Assembly: GCA_022925895.1 (NCBI GenBank)
Contig: JAKSYS010000455.1
Location: 1-51,328 of the forward strand
DNA length: 51,328 nt
Reading direction: 5' to 3'
Origin: Fragilaria crotonensis
Taxonomy: Eukaryota; Bacillariophyta; Fragilariophyceae; Fragilariales; Fragilariaceae
The notes under the pieces are model-generated. The model ran no database searches and was not told the origin of the DNA. It saw nothing but the letters and a program-made list of their open reading frames with translations. How positions within the stretch are numbered: position 1 is the first letter of the stretch; each line of letters starts with the position of its first letter. Positions 47,980 through 51,328 of the stretch are shown piece by piece. The position numbers and the translations under genes were made by a program.

Positions 47980-50900
47980 TCATCTTTCCAATCTCATTTC
48001 ATTTGTAGATTCTCCGCAATCTGATTCACGATCGTCAAATCGAACCCGATTCTCTTCACGTTCGTGATCGCATTCGTTAAGTGTAGTCCCCTTATCCTCA
48101 TTCCAATTAGACTCTTCATTCAGCATCGTGAATCGATTCCGATCACGTTTGCAACTATTATCGCTCACATTCTTGTACTTAGATCTATCCTCCAGTCCCA
48201 TATTGTCGGCACATTTGCAATCACGTTTACATTTGCATTGGACCAGCGTCCATCCGTCGTCTGTCGGTACTTCGCCTTCCGCTCCGTCCAACACACTCCT
48301 GTAATCCTGATCAGGGTCCTGGAAGGGATTATAATTCATGATTCGGTCGCGGAAGGTTCGGAATAGAGACCCCTGCAAAGGCTTGGTAAAAAAATCAGCG
48401 AGCATTTGTTCCGTTGGACAGTACTCGATTGTCACTTCTCCGCTATCGACTCGGTCCTTTACAAAAAAATATCTGATGTTGATGTGCCTGGTTCGTTTGC
48501 TACTCGATGCACGACCATGCTTCTCCAATAGAATTGCACTTTTGTTGTCCTGATATACGATGTGTTCCTTTACATTGTATCCCTGGGCTTCCAAAAAATA
48601 TCGCGTCCAGATAATCTGAGGCATGACGTCGCTTGCGCCAATGAGTTCCGCTTCGGTCGAGCTCTTTGATGTTAGCTTCTGCGTCACGGACGTTCCGTAT
48701 ACCACACCTTTACCCATACTCATGGCTCCACCGGTGTGGCTCCGCATATTGGGATGGACCGCGTAGGATGCGTCAGCCCACCATTTCACGATGTTGGTAG
48801 AGTCCGCCTCCAGTGCCAGCGGCATCGTCTGTGTTCCTCGGAGGTATCGCATCACGCGCTTCAGCTTTTGATAATCGTCAACGTCTGGTCCTTTGACGCG
48901 AGTACACAAGAAAGATACAGCGGTCTGTATATCAGGCCTCGCTCTCTTGCATAGAAACAATAGTTTTGCCGTGTTATGGTGGTACATCTCGCTTGTCACT
49001 TCGTTGAGTTTTGTCGCTTCCGGGTTTACTTCAAACAGATTGTTGGATGCTGGTGTATTTGACTCTCCAAGCATGTCCTCTGGCAAGTTGTCAAGCATAT
49101 TTTTCACGTAGTCGAGCATCGAGAACTTAACCTTTCCGTCTTCGGAAAAGTCGATCGTCATTCCGAGGTACTCATGTACTTTTCCTCTTGTCTGCGTCAG
49201 TGGTGCCTCCTTCCCGAATTCCTTTTCGAGAAGATTGATTATTTCCGTGACAACGTCGGCACTTTCGTGCGAAATCTTCAGATCATCCACGTGCCACAAG
49301 ATGGTACACTGTTTGCCGTTGATTGTTTTGTTCATCACGCAGCAGTCGTACGGATTGACGATGAATCCCATTCCAGTGAGCTTTTCCGAAAGCAAACGCC
49401 AGAACAATAAAGCTGCCTTGAGTGTACCATATAAAGCCTTGTTAAGCTTCACATATAGGATCACTCTTCCGTTCTCGGTTCGCACGAACTGCTGATAGTG
49501 TGTCGGGTCGATTCTCACAAGTAGTTCCGCCATCTTCCCTTCCAATTTCATATGGACGGTCTCGTCCATGTCGGCCTGCATGAAAGCCCCGGGGATGTCG
49601 AGTGTGGCGACGTCACGACGTTCTTTTGCGTCAATGACACACGATAGCATGAGGGCCTCGATTGACACCGTGGGCGAGCTTGCCTCTTCTTTTGTTGTAT
49701 AAATCCGTTGTTTACGTCCATCCGCGCACCCGCGTCCTTTGATGCGTCCGCACCTCTTCCTTTTAAGGAACATCAAATAGTGCAGCGCCGCCCTCTTCTC
49801 CTCACGGGTCAGTTCGTTCGGTTGTTTTGGCTCCAACACCTTTCGATCGTGCAATTGCCTCAGCTCGTTGAGCACCGCCTCAACTCCATCTTCACCAAAT
49901 TCTTTGATGCCTTGCTTCATGCTGTACTGCGTCATCGCGGTGTGAGCAAGCGTCGTGTGAAGGTGAGAGTAGTCGCGAGGACGCTGTGCACGCAGGTTGT
50001 ATCGTTCGGTTCCAGGTCGCACTGGAATTTCCTCGACATCTTCTTCGACTTCCGTATCAGGGAGTACGTCGGCGACAGGTGGTAGTTCAACAACATCAAT
50101 GACATCAGGTGTAGCAGTAGGTGTAGCAGTAGGTGTCCCGATAACGACAGGTGGGTCAGCAATAATCTGTTCAACTTCAACTGGAGCTTCAACTGGTGGA
50201 TCGAGGATAGTGTGATCTGGGAGCACCGGTTCGTTTGGGTTGTCACCGTTAGGGTTCTCACTTTCCTCGTCATATCTCAACACTCCTGCGATGTGCGTGT
50301 CAGGGTCTATGGCACGGTCAGCGGGCCTGTCATTTCCGTGGCTACTGTCGTCGTCGTCACTGTCGTCGTCATCATCGTCGTCAGATCCCGCAAGTTCCTC
50401 GTCAGATTCTGCGTCCCCGGGGACATAATCAGGGTCACCGTCAGGGTCATCATCGTCATCGTCGTCGGGAATTAAGCCGCCTTCGCGATCGGCGAAGGTG
50501 AGGTCAGCTGAGGCGCGGCGGGCAAGCACGTGTACCCGGTCAATAACGTCATTAGGCATCGGCAACGCGGTCCAGTGGTTGCGATTAAGCACTTTTCCTG
50601 TGCTAAGACTGTAGAAATAATATCCGCCCTGATTATTACCAGTAGGCCTAAGGGCAATAGCACCCGTCGTGCGGGATGCCATTGTATTGTCGTGTTCTTC
50701 GTGCACTTGTACATAGGATCCGAATTCCAGCTTGGCATGCTTCACGAAGTCAATGTTAGTCCCGTGTACTATCGATCTGGGACTGAGGGTGTCAGAGATA
50801 CCGTCACGGGCAGGGAAACTGTTCAGCCAGAATACGCTGAAATACACGAGTTCAACGAGCATGCGCTTCGGAATCCTGGTGAACGGGAGAGTAGCGTACA

Positions 50901-51328
50901 CACATCGCACGCGTTCCTTAATAGTGCGAATATGCCGCTCGATCTCGGGCACGTGTTCGCCACGGGCCACGGTGTTGAGAGTGATGTTCATCTCGGCTAG
51001 GTCCCCGCGAATGACGTTAAACTGTCCGTCCATAAGAAACGTCGCAACGCGGAACCCCCGCATATGATAAATGCGTTGAATGCGTTTTACATGGGCGGCA
51101 AGTGTCTCCTGCTTTTGGTCCAACATGAGCTCTGCAGTACTGAACTTGAGGTTGCGGGACATTGTCACAAAGAATGGGATCTTGTTGATGTACATCACGT
51201 CGGCCCCAACGATCACGTCACGATATTCAGACAGGATCTCAGATGGCAGGGGAACTTCGGTCACTTCAACATGTTCCGATGCCGTTCGAACGGTCTTTCC
51301 TTTAAGAATTCCGATGTCTGGTCCAAAA
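47980..51328 (-). CDS. pol: copia Pol (partial): integrase C-terminal part, reverse transcriptase, RNase H
   Basis: The frame is open to the window edge, where the strand reads FGPDIGILKGKT, so the start is outside. The integrase part has MDGQFNVIRGDLAEM and EHVPEIERHIRTIKER (central Asp and Glu positions). An Asp-rich linker with DDDDD runs follows. Reverse transcriptase shows VATLDIPGAFMQADM, LNKALYG and WHVDDLKISH (about 49270-49300, catalytic Asp pair). RNase H shows WADASYAVHP, SSTEAELIGASD, YQDNKSAILLEK and TRHINIRYFF, then ADFFTKPLQGSLF. The C-terminal tail after it is unusual: a KCKRDCKC cluster and many charged residues. There are no stops or frameshifts over 1,115 codons, so this element may be active or recently so. 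Confidence 0.92.
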   Translation of the reverse strand, partial: FGPDIGILKGKTVRTASEHVEVTEVPLPSEILSEYRDVIVGADVMYINKIPFFVTMSRNLKFSTAELMLDQKQETLAAHVKRIQRIYHMRGFRVATFLMDGQFNVIRGDLAEMNITLNTVARGEHVPEIERHIRTIKERVRCVYATLPFTRIPKRMLVELVYFSVFWLNSFPARDGISDTLSPRSIVHGTNIDFVKHAKLEFGSYVQVHEEHDNTMASRTTGAIALRPTGNNQGGYYFYSLSTGKVLNRNHWTALPMPNDVIDRVHVLARRASADLTFADREGGLIPDDDDDDDPDGDPDYVPGDAESDEELAGSDDDDDDDSDDDDSSHGNDRPADRAIDPDTHIAGVLRYDEESENPNGDNPNEPVLPDHTILDPPVEAPVEVEQIIADPPVVIGTPTATPTATPDVIDVVELPPVADVLPDTEVEEDVEEIPVRPGTERYNLRAQRPRDYSHLHTTLAHTAMTQYSMKQGIKEFGEDGVEAVLNELRQLHDRKVLEPKQPNELTREEKRAALHYLMFLKRKRCGRIKGRGCADGRKQRIYTTKEEASSPTVSIEALMLSCVIDAKERRDVATLDIPGAFMQADMDETVHMKLEGKMAELLVRIDPTHYQQFVRTENGRVILYVKLNKALYGTLKAALLFWRLLSEKLTGMGFIVNPYDCCVMNKTINGKQCTILWHVDDLKISHESADVVTEIINLLEKEFGKEAPLTQTRGKVHEYLGMTIDFSEDGKVKFSMLDYVKNMLDNLPEDMLGESNTPASNNLFEVNPEATKLNEVTSEMYHHNTAKLLFLCKRARPDIQTAVSFLCTRVKGPDVDDYQKLKRVMRYLRGTQTMPLALEADSTNIVKWWADASYAVHPNMRSHTGGAMSMGKGVVYGTSVTQKLTSKSSTEAELIGASDVMPQIIWTRYFLEAQGYNVKEHIVYQDNKSAILLEKHGRASSSKRTRHINIRYFFVKDRVDSGEVTIEYCPTEQMLADFFTKPLQGSLFRTFRDRIMNYNPFQDPDQDYRSVLDGAEGEVPTDDGWTLVQCKCKRDCKCADNMGLEDRSKYKNVSDNSCKRDRNRFTMLNEESNWNEDKGTTLNECDHEREENRVRFDDRESDCGESTNEMRLER

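Noticed and set aside
1-51328. tRNA, rRNA or other structural RNA genes
   Set aside because: I scanned for cloverleaf-like GTTCGAA contexts and conserved rRNA stretches and found none convincing; a covariance-model search would be decisive.

Overview
This is nuclear DNA from a eukaryotic microalga, most likely a diatom. The evidence is a stand-alone LOV photoreceptor gene with a short GT-AG intron, a SANT/GAF protein of a kind I associate with diatoms, plant-type IPSEIGRLT leucine-rich-repeat secreted proteins, and Ty1/copia polyproteins resembling diatom CoDi elements. No bacterial operon, rRNA, tRNA or CRISPR array was recognised. The species assignment is inference.

Layout. 1-15 kb is the gene-bearing part. 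It holds two small secreted Lys/Pro/Thr repeat proteins (1034, 8547), a short LOV protein (2102-2697, minus), a pseudoenzyme-like TupA/ATP-grasp paralogue with a C-terminal membrane domain (5462-7246), a partial second copy of that membrane domain (about 9000-9470), and a SANT + GAF regulator (10037-12478, minus). A 1.2 kb segment is repeated (about 6776-7935 and 9000-10190) and left a 51-codon stump of the SANT/GAF gene behind the first copy. A decayed RNase H retroelement fragment lies at 13.6-14.8 kb. A young Ty1/copia element with 457-bp LTRs differing at one base occupies 15296-21658.

22.8-47.6 kb carries three copies of a secreted LRR gene (22807, 40352, 46412), each broken in a different way, set in a transposon landfill. 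From 26.8 to 33.9 kb lies a dead copia element. Inside it is a non-autonomous hAT element (27482-29911), which holds a Tc1/mariner-like element (27652-29100) with a Harbinger-like MITE inside it, plus a second hAT MITE (29107-29578). At 34.3-37.3 kb one RNase H-bearing non-LTR element is split by a 5'-truncated relative, marked by a 17-bp target duplication. At 37623-40143 there is a coding hAT transposon with matching 8-bp target duplications, and at 45766-46124 another hAT MITE. The full-length TupA-like ATP-grasp + membrane-domain gene is at 42907-44973. The window ends inside an intact copia pol on the minus strand (47980 to edge).

Function. Host functions visible are blue-light sensing (LOV), probable transcriptional or signalling regulation (SANT + GAF), a membrane-anchored ATP-grasp ligase-like enzyme with a probable pseudoenzyme relative, and secreted proteins with basic Pro/Thr-rich linkers that may act in the cell wall or extracellular matrix. 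The rest is mobile DNA, and its insertion order can be read from the nesting. Intergenic DNA contains dense palindromic GTAC tracts.
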